A stretch of 64,000 nucleotides of DNA. Source: Streptomyces sp. PH10-H1 (GTDB lineage Bacteria > Actinomycetota > Actinomycetes > Streptomycetales > Streptomycetaceae). The first letter of the stretch is position 1. Each line of letters begins with the position of its first letter. The notes beneath the pieces are model-generated. The model had not been told where the DNA came from. It did no database searches and was given only the letters and a program-made list of their open reading frames with translations. Positions 26,922 to 36,082 of this stretch are shown here, piece after piece. The translations under genes and the position numbers were made by a program. The stretch covers positions 62,001 to 126,000 of the forward strand of contig NZ_JASISZ010000006.1 of assembly GCF_030063355.1 (NCBI RefSeq), in the 5' to 3' direction.

Positions 26922-27061
26922 CGGACGGACACCTCTTTCGGGACTTTCGGGGTCGGCACGTGTCGTACGCGCGCGTTCCGGTTACCCTACGGCCTCCACG
27001 GCGGGCGGCGCTGCGGCGAGGCAGTCCATGACCCATACACCCGTTCCGTCATGATCGGTCC

Positions 27062-27958
27062 ATGGTCATCCCGGTCTACGACAAGAACCCGGTCCGCCGC
27101 ACTCCCGTGGTGACATACACCCTGATCGGGCTCTGCACAGTGGTGTTCCTGCTCGGTCCGATCTCGGGCTTCAACCCGTCCTACGGCTCGGGTGACCAGC
27201 TCCGGTGCGCGCAGGCGCTCTATTTCGACCGCTGGGGAGTGATCCCCGCCGAGCTGTTCCACGGCCGGCTGCCGGTGGACGGCCTGGGGCTGCCGGCTGG
27301 CTGCGGCGTGCCGAACGACTACCGCAAAATGCCGTTTCTATCGGTGCTCAGCGCGATGTTCGTCCATGGAAGTTGGCTGCATCTGATCGGCAACATGCTG
27401 TTTCTGTACGTCTTCGGCGACAACGTCGAGAGCCGCATGGGCCGCTTCCGGTATCTGCTGTTCTTCCTGACCGCCGGATACCTCGCCACGTACGGCTTCG
27501 CGCTCGCCAACGCCGGCTCCACCCAGACGCTGGTCGGCGCCTCCGGCGCGATCTCCGGGGCGCTCGGCGCGTATCTCTACCTCTATCCCAGGGCGCGGGT
27601 GACGAGCCTGTTCCCGTTCCTCTTCTTCCTCCCGCTGCGCTTCCCCGCCTGGATGGTCCTCGGCTTCTGGTTCGCCCTGCAGTGGCTGGCCGCCCAGACC
27701 AGTCGGTCCGGCCCGGGGGTCGCCTATCTGGCCCATGTGGTCGGCTTCGTCTTCGGCTTCCTCTCTACCTGGGTGTGGTTCCGGCGAAGCCCTAACGACC
27801 TGCCCCGCGGTAGGGAGTGGATCAGGGAGCGGCGTCATGCGGCTTCGATTGCAAGGCGGAGGAGGGAGTCCATGTGGAGCATCGGCGACCGACGACAACG
27901 CCGCAAGCGGAGTCGCAGGGCGTCGCGAGCCCGCTCCCTACCGCGGGGCAGGTCGTAA
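27062..27958 (+). CDS. Rhomboid-family intramembrane serine protease
   Basis: A 298-residue membrane protein with six to seven helices. The catalytic Ser is in GASGAISG and the catalytic His in LAHVVGFVFG; the WLHLIGNMLFLYVFGDNVE block is the conserved TM2 region with His and Asn. It cleaves membrane-spanning proteins within the bilayer. The C-terminus is a highly basic Arg/Ser tail, probably cytoplasmic. The ATG start at 27062 is at the head of a two-gene run with the AsnC-domain gene 42 bases later. Confidence 0.9.
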   Translation: MVIPVYDKNPVRRTPVVTYTLIGLCTVVFLLGPISGFNPSYGSGDQLRCAQALYFDRWGVIPAELFHGRLPVDGLGLPAGCGVPNDYRKMPFLSVLSAMFVHGSWLHLIGNMLFLYVFGDNVESRMGRFRYLLFFLTAGYLATYGFALANAGSTQTLVGASGAISGALGAYLYLYPRARVTSLFPFLFFLPLRFPAWMVLGFWFALQWLAAQTSRSGPGVAYLAHVVGFVFGFLSTWVWFRRSPNDLPRGREWIRERRHAASIARRRRESMWSIGDRRQRRKRSRRASRARSLPRGRS

Positions 27959-28000
27959 GCTGGAGGCCGCAGCCAGGGCGACCCAAGGAGACCTACAGCC

Positions 28001-28282
28001 GTGATCACCGCGATCGTGCTCATCAAGACCAGCGTCGACCGGATCCCCGAGATCGCCGAGGCGATCGCCGCCCTGGACAGCGTCAGCGAGGTCTACTCGG
28101 TCACCGGGACGTACGACTTGGTCGCCATGGTCCGGGTGTCCCGGCACGACGACCTCGCGGACGTCATCCCGGGCCGGATCAGCAAGATCCCCGGTGTCGA
28201 GGCCACCGACACCCATGTCGCGTTCCGCACGTACTCGCAGCACGACCTGGAAGCGGCCTTCGCGATCGGCCTCGAAGGCTGA
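28001..28282 (+). CDS. Lrp/AsnC-type ligand-binding (RAM) domain protein
   Basis: A 93-residue stand-alone RAM domain of the Lrp/AsnC family, without a DNA-binding domain. It begins VITAIVLIKTSVDR, with the typical YSVTGTYDLVAMVRV ligand-pocket strand. Stand-alone RAM proteins oligomerise and bind amino acids or modulate full-length Lrp proteins. GTG start with AAGGAG (27985-27990). It probably shares a transcript with the rhomboid gene. Confidence 0.85.
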   Translation: MITAIVLIKTSVDRIPEIAEAIAALDSVSEVYSVTGTYDLVAMVRVSRHDDLADVIPGRISKIPGVEATDTHVAFRTYSQHDLEAAFAIGLEG

Positions 28283-28303
28283 CGGCCGCCCGGTTCCTTC
28301 CGC

Positions 28304-29659
28304 TCAGTCGCGGGCGGGCACGCAGCGCCCGTCCTCAGTGCGGTAGTTCCACTTGGCGCCGTCCCTGACGAGTTCCGTGACGGCGCCCAGAAAGCGCTCC
28401 ACGTGCTCGTCGGGCGTGCCCGCCCCGAAGCTCACCCGGATCGCGTTGAGCGAGCGCTCACCCGGCCCGGTCTCCGGGGAGCCGCACTCGCCCTGCTCGC
28501 CCGGCTCGCCGCCCAGCAGGGTGCGGACCAGCGGGTGGGCGCAGAACAGTCCGTCCCGGACCCCGATGCCGTATTCGGCGGACAGCGCGGCGGCGAAGTG
28601 CGAGCTGTTCCAGCCCTCCACGACGAACGAGATGACGCCGACCCGGGGCGCCTCGTCACCGAACAGCGACAACACCTTGACCTGCGGCACCTCGGCCAGA
28701 CCCGCGCGGACCCGGGTGACGAGGCCCTGCTCGCGCTCGACGAGCGAGTCGAAGCCCGCCTCGGTCAGCGCCCGGCAGGCGGAGGCGATCGCGTACACAC
28801 CGATGACGTTCGGCGAACCGGCCTCGTGCCGGGCCGCGGTCGAGTGCCACTCGACGTCCACGCCTCCGTCGGCCCGGCGTGCGACCTTGCGGCTCGCGCC
28901 GCCGCCCGCCAGGTACGGCTCGGCCGCCTGCAGCCAGTCCGCCCGGCCGGCCAGCACGCCGGAGCCGAACGGCGCGTAGAGCTTGTGGCCGGAGAACGCC
29001 ACCCAGTCCACGTCCAGCTCCGCGATGTCCACCGGGTGGTGGGGGGCGAGCTGCGCGGCGTCCAGCACGATCCGGGCACCGTGCTCGTGCGCCGCGTCGG
29101 CCAGCTCCCGCACCGGCCACAGCTCGCCCGTCACGTTCGACGCGCCGGTCACACAGACCAGCGCGGGGCCGTACGCGTCACGCCCCGCCAGCGCCGCCCG
29201 CAGCGAGGCGACGGCCTGCCCGGGGGTGCGCGGCGCGCTCAGGTAGGTGACCTGCGCGTCCCGCCATGGCAGCAGCGACGCGTGGTGCTCGGTCTCGAAC
29301 ACGAAGACCTGGGTGCCGGCCGGGATCACCGAGGCCAGCAGGTTGAGGGAGTCGGTCGTCGAACGGGTGAAGACCACCTGGTCGCCGTCCCGGCAGCCCA
29401 GGAACGCGGCCACCGTCTCGCGGCTCTGCTCGAACAGGTCGGTCGAAAGCTGCGACAGATACCCCGCTCCGCGGTGCACGCTGCCGTAGTACGGCGCGTA
29501 CGCGGCCACGTCGTCCCACACCCGCTGCAGGGCGGGCGCGCTGGCGGCGTAGTCCAGGGCCGCGTAGGTGACCTCTCCGCCGGTCACCAGCGGGACCCGG
29601 ACGTCACGACCGAGCACGTCGAGGGGGGCGGTGCAGGTGGCAACAGGGTGCACGGACAT
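28304..29659 (-). CDS. Class V aminotransferase (cysteine desulfurase-like), SAM-IV controlled
   Basis: A 451-residue PLP enzyme of the class V aminotransferase family. The TRSTTDSLNLLA cofactor-binding block, the LDAAQLAPHHP Asp, and FSGHKLYAPFGSG with the PLP-binding Lys are clear. Cysteine desulfurases have a catalytic Cys near an SGSAC loop; here the equivalent VRDGLFCAHP segment does contain a Cys. The start ATG 29659 (MSVHPVA) is chosen over an upstream frame. The SAM-IV leader implies a role in sulfur or methionine metabolism, but the substrate is unknown. Confidence 0.82.
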   Translation of the reverse strand: MSVHPVATCTAPLDVLGRDVRVPLVTGGEVTYAALDYAASAPALQRVWDDVAAYAPYYGSVHRGAGYLSQLSTDLFEQSRETVAAFLGCRDGDQVVFTRSTTDSLNLLASVIPAGTQVFVFETEHHASLLPWRDAQVTYLSAPRTPGQAVASLRAALAGRDAYGPALVCVTGASNVTGELWPVRELADAAHEHGARIVLDAAQLAPHHPVDIAELDVDWVAFSGHKLYAPFGSGVLAGRADWLQAAEPYLAGGGASRKVARRADGGVDVEWHSTAARHEAGSPNVIGVYAIASACRALTEAGFDSLVEREQGLVTRVRAGLAEVPQVKVLSLFGDEAPRVGVISFVVEGWNSSHFAAALSAEYGIGVRDGLFCAHPLVRTLLGGEPGEQGECGSPETGPGERSLNAIRVSFGAGTPDEHVERFLGAVTELVRDGAKWNYRTEDGRCVPARD

Positions 29660-29702
29660 GGCGAAGCTCCTCAGGGACCAGGACCCCGGAAGCAAGTCGC
29701 GA

Positions 29703-29823
29703 AGGGGCCCGCGCTTGCCGTAGACACCTCGCCTACGGCCCGGTCATCACCTGGGGCACCCCGCCACGGACGGAGGGTTGCCGGACAGCAAGCCAGGGCC
29801 AAATCGCTGTCACTCGTGACCTG
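29703..29823 (-). ncRNA. SAM-IV riboswitch
   Basis: The leader of the class V aminotransferase gene, read on the minus strand, contains the SAM-IV conserved blocks: GTCACGAGTGACAG, then CCGGCAACCCTCCGTCC, GTGGCGGGGTGCCCC, and GGCAAGCGCGGGCCCC. This order and spacing match the actinobacterial class of S-adenosylmethionine riboswitch, which turns genes off when SAM is plentiful. End points are approximate; the linker to the ATG is about 44 bases. Confidence 0.9.
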
Positions 29824-29947
29824 CCACGAAGTATGCCAGTTGTCCTGCCGACGGCAAGCGGGATTCCGCGATACGGACACCCGTACGGGGCGGTATTGAG
29901 CCGAGCCCGACTCCGGGCCGACCGGCCCACTGCGCTTGCGGCGAGCG

Positions 29948-30027
29948 CCCTCAAACGCCGGGCGGGCTGACTCGGCCCGGCCCGGCCCCGAAGCCCACCG
30001 GTCCGCTGCGCCTGCGGCGGGCGGGCT
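29948..30027. repeat. CCCTCAAACGCCGG repeat element
   Basis: CCCTCAAACGCCGGGCGGGC at 29948-29967, ending in TGA, plus a degraded second GGCGGGCGGGCTGAC near 30015-30027. The same family forms the hairpins at 42229-42345. It lies downstream of trpD and may act in its termination. Confidence 0.6.
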
Positions 30028-30037
30028 GACTTGGCTT

Positions 30038-31102
30038 CTACCTGTTGCTTGCCTCTACCCAGCGTTCCAGCGCGCGCTGGGCCGCGCCCGAGTCGATCGC
30101 TTCCGCAGCTTGGACGATGCCGTGGGCGATCTGGGTTTCCAGGGGGGCGGGGGCCGGGTTGAGGGCGACCAGGGCGGCGGCCGCGTTGAGGAGGACGGCG
30201 TCGCGGACCGGGCCGCGTTCGCCGGCCAGCAGGCGGCGGGCGACCTCGGCGTTGTAGGCCGCGTCGGCGCCGCGCAGGGCCTCGACGGGGACCAGCGCGA
30301 TCCCGACGTCGCGGGGGTCGAACGGCAGCTGTTCGACCTTGCCGTCCCTGACCACCCACACCTGCGAGGTCGCGGTGGTGGTCAGCTCGTCCAGCCCGTC
30401 GTCGCCGCGGAACACCAGCGCGGAGGAGCCGCGTTCGGCCAGGACGCCCGCCATGATCGGCGCCATCCGGGCGTCGGCGACCCCGGTCGCCTGGGCCCGT
30501 ACCCGGGCCGGATTGGTGAGCGGCCCGAGGAAGTTGAAGGTGGTCTGGGCGCCGAGTTCCTTGCGTGCCTTGGCCGCGTACCGCAGCGCCGGGTGGAACT
30601 TCACGGCGAAGCAGAAGGTGATACCGGCCTCCTCGGCGACCTCCACGACCCGCTGCGGGGTGAGTTCCAGGTTGACGCCGAGCTTCTCCAGCACGTCAGA
30701 GGCACCGCTCTGGGACGAGGCTGCGCGGTTGCCGTGTTTGACGACCTTGGCACCGGTGCCCGCCACGACGATCGCCGACATGGTGGAGATGTTGACGGTC
30801 TTGGCGAGGTCGCCGCCGGTGCCGACGATGTCCACCGTGGACCCCGGCACCTCGATGGTGTTGGCGTGCGCGTACATCGACCGGACCAGGCCGGACACCT
30901 CGTCGATGGTCTCGCCCTTGCAGCGCAGGGCGACGGAGAAACCGGCGATCTGGGCGTCGGTGGCCTCACCGCTCATGATCTGGTCCATCGCCCAGGCGGT
31001 GTCGTCGGCCGTCAGGTCGTGGCCGCGCAGCAGCGGGTTGAGTACGCCCGGCCACGAGTGGGTCGCCGAGCTGTCGCCGCCTGCCGGGGTCACAACGCTC
31101 AT
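30038..31102 (-). CDS. trpD: Anthranilate phosphoribosyltransferase
   Basis: A 354-residue enzyme of tryptophan synthesis that joins anthranilate to PRPP. The PRPP-binding loop is [37 protein letters not shown] [10 protein letters not shown] and the DE-rich [11 protein letters not shown] metal site follow. The start ATG 31102 (MSVVTPAGG) is preferred to ATG 31111 because of spacing. It is unlinked to other trp genes, apart from the synthase 30 kb away, and is preceded by the qcr operon terminator. Confidence 0.93.
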   Translation of the reverse strand: MSVVTPAGGDSSATHSWPGVLNPLLRGHDLTADDTAWAMDQIMSGEATDAQIAGFSVALRCKGETIDEVSGLVRSMYAHANTIEVPGSTVDIVGTGGDLAKTVNISTMSAIVVAGTGAKVVKHGNRAASSQSGASDVLEKLGVNLELTPQRVVEVAEEAGITFCFAVKFHPALRYAAKARKELGAQTTFNFLGPLTNPARVRAQATGVADARMAPIMAGVLAERGSSALVFRGDDGLDELTTTATSQVWVVRDGKVEQLPFDPRDVGIALVPVEALRGADAAYNAEVARRLLAGERGPVRDAVLLNAAAALVALNPAPAPLETQIAHGIVQAAEAIDSGAAQRALERWVEASNR

Positions 31103-31160
31103 GGTCCACACTCCTGGTGGTCGGGTAGATACAGCAGGCCCAGCCTATCGGGGGCCGGGC

Positions 31161-31205
31161 ACGGCGAAGGGCCCCGTCCATGTCATGGACGGGGCCCTTC
31201 GCCGT
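31161..31205. terminator. Strong hairpin terminator after qcrB
   Basis: A perfect 22-bp inverted repeat with a one-base loop (arms 31161-31182 and 31184-31205; ACGGCGAAGGGCC-type arm) lies 32 bases beyond the qcrB stop. It ends the qcr transcript before trpD. Confidence 0.85.
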
Positions 31206-31236
31206 GGTGATCGGCCCGCGCGGGGCCGGAAGGAGA

Positions 31237-32871
31237 TCAGTGGTGGCCGTGGCCGCTGGTGATCTCTTCGTGCTCCTCGACGGTCGGCTTGGGGATCTGG
31301 CTTCCCTCGCCGTAGAAGCCGTGCGACAGCTTGGTGCGCAGCTTCGTGATGGGACCGGTCTTGCGCTCCACGCCGTTCTCGTCGACCTCGGGGCCGGATT
31401 CGAGCGGCCGCGGCTGGTCGTGCGCGGTGAGGGTGTGCAGCGCCTCCTGGGAGAGCTGCTCGTGCACCTCGATGAACTCACCGTGCGGCAGCCGCTTGAT
31501 GATGCCGGTCTCGCGACCGTGCAGCACCTTGTCGCGGTCGCGGCGCTGCAGTCCGAGGCAGATCCGCTTGGTCGCGATGAACACGAGTACCGGAAGCACG
31601 AAGAACCCGATGCGCACGGTCCAGGTGATCACGTTGATCGACAGGTGGAAGTGCGTGGCCCAGAGGTCGTTGCCGCCACCGACGAGCAGGATGCCGTACC
31701 AGCTCAGCCAGGCCACGCCGAAGCCGGTGCGGACCGGGTGGTTGCGCGGGCGGTCCAGCAGGTGGTGCTCACGCTTGTCGCCGGTGACCCAGGACTCGAT
31801 GAACGGGTAGACGACGATCGCGACGAGCACCAGCGGGAAGATCATCAGCGGCAGGAACACACCCAGGTTCAGGGTGTGGCCCCATGCGCTGATCTCCCAG
31901 CCCGGCATGACACGGATCAGGCCCTCGGAGAAGCCCATGTACCAGTCGGGCTGGGCGCCGGTGGACACCTGGTCCGGCCGGTAGGGGCCCATCGCCCAGA
32001 TCGGGTTGATCGACGCGATCGCGGAGACCGCCGCGATGACACCGAAGACCAGGAAGAAGAAGCCGCCCGCCTTAGCCATGTACACCGGCAGCAGCGGCAT
32101 GCCGACGACGTTCTTCTCCGTCTTGCCCGCACCCGGGAACTGGGTGTGCTTGTGGTAGAAGACCAGGATCAGGTGGGCCACCAGCAGGCCGGCCATGATG
32201 CCCGGCAGCAGCAGGATGTGCACCGAGTAGAACCGGGATACGAAGTCGACACCCGGGAACTCCCCGCCGAACATGAACATCGACAGGTACGTGCCCACGA
32301 CCGGCATGGACAGCACCGCGCCGTCCATGAAGCGGACTCCGGTACCCGACAGCAGGTCGTCCGGCAGCGAGTAACCGGTGAACCCGGTGAACATGCCGAG
32401 GACCAGCAGCAGGAAGCCGAAAACCCAGTTGACCTCGCGGGGCTTGCGGAACGCGCCCGTGAAGAACACCCGCATCATGTGCACGAGCATCGCGGCCACG
32501 AAGATCAGCGCGGACCAGTGGTGGATCTGGCGGATCAGCAGGCCGCCGCGCACCTCGAAGCTGATGTGCATCGTCGAGGCGAACGCGTCGGACATGCGCT
32601 GGCCCTGCAGCGGGGCGTAGGGGCCGTCGTAGACGACCTCGCTCATGCTCGGGTGGAAGAACAGCGTCAGATACACACCCGTGAGGATGAGGATGATGAA
32701 GGTGTAGAGGCAGATCTCCCCGAGCATGAAGGACCAGTGGTCCGGGAAGATCTTGCGCATATTGGTCTTGGCCATGCCGTAGATGCCCAAACGGCCATCG
32801 GCCCAGTCCGCGACCCGCTCGCCGGCGGGCGCTTTGCCCCGGCGTTCGGGGTTCTCAGCAGTGGTGCTCAT
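31237..32871 (-). CDS. qcrB: Menaquinol-cytochrome c reductase cytochrome b subunit
   Basis: A 544-residue membrane subunit of the actinobacterial cytochrome bcc complex, which oxidises menaquinol and binds two b hemes. About eight helices, with His pairs in HWSALIFVAAMLVHMM and the YSVHILLLPG-type helices; the Qo-site PEWY motif reads PDWY (QPDWYMGFSEG), as in actinobacteria. It has a C-terminal extension past residue 420 with a basic, His-ended tail. The ATG 32871 overlaps qcrA by 4 bases. Part of the qcrCAB block that forms a supercomplex with the aa3 oxidase. Confidence 0.96.
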   Translation of the reverse strand: MSTTAENPERRGKAPAGERVADWADGRLGIYGMAKTNMRKIFPDHWSFMLGEICLYTFIILILTGVYLTLFFHPSMSEVVYDGPYAPLQGQRMSDAFASTMHISFEVRGGLLIRQIHHWSALIFVAAMLVHMMRVFFTGAFRKPREVNWVFGFLLLVLGMFTGFTGYSLPDDLLSGTGVRFMDGAVLSMPVVGTYLSMFMFGGEFPGVDFVSRFYSVHILLLPGIMAGLLVAHLILVFYHKHTQFPGAGKTEKNVVGMPLLPVYMAKAGGFFFLVFGVIAAVSAIASINPIWAMGPYRPDQVSTGAQPDWYMGFSEGLIRVMPGWEISAWGHTLNLGVFLPLMIFPLVLVAIVVYPFIESWVTGDKREHHLLDRPRNHPVRTGFGVAWLSWYGILLVGGGNDLWATHFHLSINVITWTVRIGFFVLPVLVFIATKRICLGLQRRDRDKVLHGRETGIIKRLPHGEFIEVHEQLSQEALHTLTAHDQPRPLESGPEVDENGVERKTGPITKLRTKLSHGFYGEGSQIPKPTVEEHEEITSGHGHH

Positions 32872-33932
32872 CCGCGCTCCCAGAAGCTCGGGCCGACGGG
32901 CTCGGCGAAGTCGCCGAGGGCGATCAGGTTGCCCTCCGCGTTCACGCTGATCCGCAGCTGCGGAAGAGCGTGTCCGGCAGGACCGAAGATGACCCGGGCG
33001 CCGTCGGACAGGTCGAACGTCGACTGGTGGCACGGGCACAGGACGTGGTGCGTCTGCTGCTCGTACAGGCTGATCGGACAGCCGACGTGCGTACAGATCT
33101 TGGAGAACGCGACGATGCCCTGGTGGGCCCAGTCGCGCTCCCGCTTGTCCTTGATGTCGTCCGGCTCGAGCCGGACGATCATCAGGGCGGCCTTGGCGAT
33201 CTCCTTCTGGAAACGCTCCTGGTTCTCCTCCAGGCCCTCGGGCATGGCGAAGGTGAGCGATCCGACGGCGATGTCCTCGGGCCGGAGCGGCTTGTTGGTG
33301 TTCTGGTTGATCAGCAGCTTGCCCTTGGACCACATGGTGTGCCGGAGCTTGTCCTCCGGCAGCGGTCCCAGGTCGCGAAGGAGTACGACGCCCGACAGCG
33401 GCACCATGGCCAGCGCGCCGAACATCGTGTTGCGGACCAGCTTCCGGCGGCCGAAGCCGCTCTCCTTCGCGCCCTGCGCGAAGTCGGCCAGCACCTGGGC
33501 CTTGACCTCGGGCTCGGCCGCGATCGGGTGCCGCTCCGAGGCGTGCTCCTCGTCCGACATCAGCGTGCGGGCCCAGTGGACCGCGCCGGCGCCGATGCAG
33601 AAGAGGGCAAGACCCAGCGTCAGACCGAGCGAGAAGTTCAGGGCACTGACGTGACCGAACGGGAAGACGTAGACGATCTTGTCGACCGGGAAGACCACGA
33701 AGCTGGCGATGAAGCCGATCGTGGCCAGCATCGACAGGGTGAAGAGGAACGCGATGGCGCGTTCCGAGCTCTTCGCGGCACGCTCGTCGATGTCCTGACG
33801 GCGGTGCTCGTGGGGCGGAAGGCCGGGGTCGGCGAACGCGTTGTGTCCGCGGACGGCCGGCTCATCGCCCTCGTGAGCGTGTGACAGCTCACTCGGCAGG
33901 TTCTCTTCTGACTCTGACATGTCCTGACTCAT
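32868..33932 (-). CDS. qcrA: Menaquinol-cytochrome c reductase Rieske iron-sulfur subunit
   Basis: A 354-residue Rieske protein. The cluster ligands are CTHVGC and CPCHQS near residues 290-315. Unlike mitochondrial Rieske proteins it has three membrane helices in the N-terminal half (around residues 60-200), typical of actinobacteria, with no Tat-only single anchor. It passes electrons from menaquinol to the diheme QcrC. It overlaps both qcrC and qcrB by 4 bases, so the three genes are translationally coupled. Confidence 0.96.
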   Translation of the reverse strand: MSQDMSESEENLPSELSHAHEGDEPAVRGHNAFADPGLPPHEHRRQDIDERAAKSSERAIAFLFTLSMLATIGFIASFVVFPVDKIVYVFPFGHVSALNFSLGLTLGLALFCIGAGAVHWARTLMSDEEHASERHPIAAEPEVKAQVLADFAQGAKESGFGRRKLVRNTMFGALAMVPLSGVVLLRDLGPLPEDKLRHTMWSKGKLLINQNTNKPLRPEDIAVGSLTFAMPEGLEENQERFQKEIAKAALMIVRLEPDDIKDKRERDWAHQGIVAFSKICTHVGCPISLYEQQTHHVLCPCHQSTFDLSDGARVIFGPAGHALPQLRISVNAEGNLIALGDFAEPVGPSFWERG

Positions 33933-34741
33933 GACTTCTTGGCCTTCGTGGTCCGGGCCGCAACCCAGATGGCGACAGCGATCATGGCACCGAGGCCGAA
34001 GATCCAGGCGAACAGACCTTCCGACACCGGGCCGATGCCTCCGAGCTCAAGGCCGCCGGGGCTGGGGGTCTTCGAGCCGTTCACGGCGTCGAGGTAGGCG
34101 ATGATGTCCGCCTTGTTCTCCGACGACATGGTGCCCTCGGGGAAGGACGGCATGCTCTGCGGGCCGGTCTGCATGGCCTCGTAGATGTGCTTGGGGTCCA
34201 CGCCCTCCAGGCTGGGCGCGTACTTGCCGTTGGTCAACGCACCGCCCTTGCCCGTGAAGCTGTGGCACTGCGCGCAGTTCGTACGGAACAGCTCCCCGCC
34301 CCTGGCGGCGTCCGCGCCGTCCGGGCTGTACTGCTGCTTGGTGGGCACGGTGGGACCCGGGCCCAGCGAGGCGATGTACGCGGCAAGCTGGTCGATCTCG
34401 GCCTGCGAGTAGATGACCTTCTTCTTCGGGATCTGCGATCCCGGCTGCTGGGCCGGCATGCGGCCGGTGCCGACCTGGAAGTCGACGGCGGCGGCGCCGA
34501 CGCCCACCAGGCTCGGACCGTCGTTCTTACTGCCCTGGCCGGACGTGCCGTGGCAGCTGGAGCAGCCGACGGCGTACAGCTTCTTGCCCTCTTCGATCGC
34601 GAGGGACTGGGCTGTGTCGTCAGCCTGTGCCTTCTGCGCCGGCGCGAACGCGGCGTACAGCCCCCCGGTGGCCGCGAGCGCGAGAAGTAGGACGACAAGC
34701 GCCGCCAGCGGGTGGCGCCGTCGTGCGGAGAGCTTTTTCAC
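33929..34741 (-). CDS. qcrC: Diheme cytochrome c subunit of the bcc complex
   Basis: A 270-residue membrane-anchored cytochrome with two heme c sites, CSSCH (residues 60-64) and CAQCH (156-160), and axial Met candidates in GRMPAQQ and the SMPSFPEGTM segment. An N-terminal hydrophobic helix (about 12-30) and a C-terminal anchor hold it on the outside. It replaces both cytochrome c1 and soluble cytochrome c and hands electrons directly to the aa3 oxidase. First gene of qcrCAB; preceded by ctaE. Confidence 0.96.
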   Translation of the reverse strand: MKKLSARRRHPLAALVVLLLALAATGGLYAAFAPAQKAQADDTAQSLAIEEGKKLYAVGCSSCHGTSGQGSKNDGPSLVGVGAAAVDFQVGTGRMPAQQPGSQIPKKKVIYSQAEIDQLAAYIASLGPGPTVPTKQQYSPDGADAARGGELFRTNCAQCHSFTGKGGALTNGKYAPSLEGVDPKHIYEAMQTGPQSMPSFPEGTMSSENKADIIAYLDAVNGSKTPSPGGLELGGIGPVSEGLFAWIFGLGAMIAVAIWVAARTTKAKKS

Positions 34742-34828
34742 GGATTACCCCGGTCAGGATCTCTTGTGTCGATGCTTCTGGCTGTGTCTGTCTGAGTACG
34801 TCGGTCCGGCTCGGCGCCGGCCCGCCGG

Positions 34829-35449
34829 TTACTTGATCAGGTAGATCGTGGCGAAGAGGCCGATCCAGACGACATCGACGAAGTGCCAGTAGTAGGACAC
34901 GACGATTGCCGCCGTGGCCTGCTCATGAGTGAACCTCTTGGCCGCGTACGTTCTGCCCAGGACCAGCAGGAACGCGATCAGGCCACCCGTCACGTGCATC
35001 CCGTGGAAGCCGGTCGTGAGGTAGAACACCGAACCGTACGGGTCGGACGACAGCGAGAGGCCGTCGTTCTTGACCAGTTGGGTGTACTCGAAGATCTGGC
35101 CGCCGATGAAGATCGCGCCCATCACGAACGTGAGCATGAACCACGCGCGGAGCTTCTTCACGTCGCCGCGCTCGGCGGCGAACACGCCGAGCTGGCAGGT
35201 GAGGGAGGAGAGCACGAGGATCGTCGTGTTCGTCGCCGAGAACGGGACGTTCAACGCCTTGGCGTGTTCCTTCCAGAACACGGCACCCGTCACCGAGCGA
35301 AGGGTGAAGTACATCGCGAAGAGGGCCGCGAAGAACATCAGCTCGGAACTCAGCCAGATGATGGTTCCGACGCTGGTGAGGTTCGGCCGGTTGACCGACG
35401 GGTGCGCGTGCCCGGTATCTACTGCTGTTGCTGTCGCCACGTCCGACAT
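34829..35449 (-). CDS. ctaE: Cytochrome c oxidase subunit III
   Basis: A 206-residue aa3-oxidase subunit III with five to six helices. The family motif is in [10 protein letters not shown], with [12 protein letters not shown] at the C-terminus. It lies upstream of qcrC by 87 bases on the same strand, and probably heads a ctaE-qcrCAB transcript. It is separated from ctaCDF by a receiver-like gene and an L,D-transpeptidase gene. ATG 35449. Confidence 0.95.
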   Translation of the reverse strand: MSDVATATAVDTGHAHPSVNRPNLTSVGTIIWLSSELMFFAALFAMYFTLRSVTGAVFWKEHAKALNVPFSATNTTILVLSSLTCQLGVFAAERGDVKKLRAWFMLTFVMGAIFIGGQIFEYTQLVKNDGLSLSSDPYGSVFYLTTGFHGMHVTGGLIAFLLVLGRTYAAKRFTHEQATAAIVVSYYWHFVDVVWIGLFATIYLIK

Positions 35450-35677
35450 TATGTCGGTCCCTTATCTCGTGCTCACTCCGGGGGGTGCCATTCGGTGTGT
35501 TCAGCCCCGCAGGAGACCCGCGTGGCCTACCGAAGCCATCCCCCGAAGGAGGGATGACGCAGCATCGGACGGATCTTGTCCTGGTCCGAAGGCTCCTCGC
35601 GGACCGGTTCACGGGAGTAGCATCCGAGCCACTTGACGACGGACTCGACGACGATTCCTCGACGATCAGGAGGCACG

Positions 35678-36079
35678 ATGCGGGCGACTGCCACGGTGCT
35701 GGTCTACAGCGACGACGCGAACACCCGGGAGCAGGTCCGGCTCGCCGTCGGACGCAGGCCGGCGCCCGACCTGCCGCCGGTCGAGTTCCTGGAGTGCGCG
35801 ACACTGCCGGCCGTCCTCACCGAGTTGGAGCGGGGCGGTGTCGACGCCTGCGTCTTCGACGGTGAGGCGGCGCCCGCCGGGGGCATGGGCCTGTGCCGGC
35901 AGGTCAAGGACGAGATCTTCCAGGCGCCTCCGGTGCTGGTGCTGATCGGCCGGCCGCAGGACGCGTGGCTGGCCACCTGGAGCCGGGCCGAGGCGGCGGT
36001 GACCCACCCCGTCGACCCGGTGGCGCTCGCGCAGGCTCTGACCGGGATGCTGCGCAAGCGCCTCGCCGTATCCGCGTAG
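35678..36079 (+). CDS. Receiver-domain-like protein, divergent
   Basis: A 133-residue protein with a single alpha/beta response-regulator-like domain. An acidic pair is present in LVYSDDANT, and a candidate phosphoacceptor Asp sits in ACVFDGEAAP, but the conserved Lys-Pro near the C-terminus is replaced by His in VTHPVDP. It may therefore be a pseudoreceiver. ATG 35678 is chosen over an upstream frame because AGGAGG lies 6 bases before it. It is divergent from ctaE and convergent with the L,D-transpeptidase gene. Confidence 0.75.
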   Translation: MRATATVLVYSDDANTREQVRLAVGRRPAPDLPPVEFLECATLPAVLTELERGGVDACVFDGEAAPAGGMGLCRQVKDEIFQAPPVLVLIGRPQDAWLATWSRAEAAVTHPVDPVALAQALTGMLRKRLAVSA

Positions 36080-36082
36080 CGG

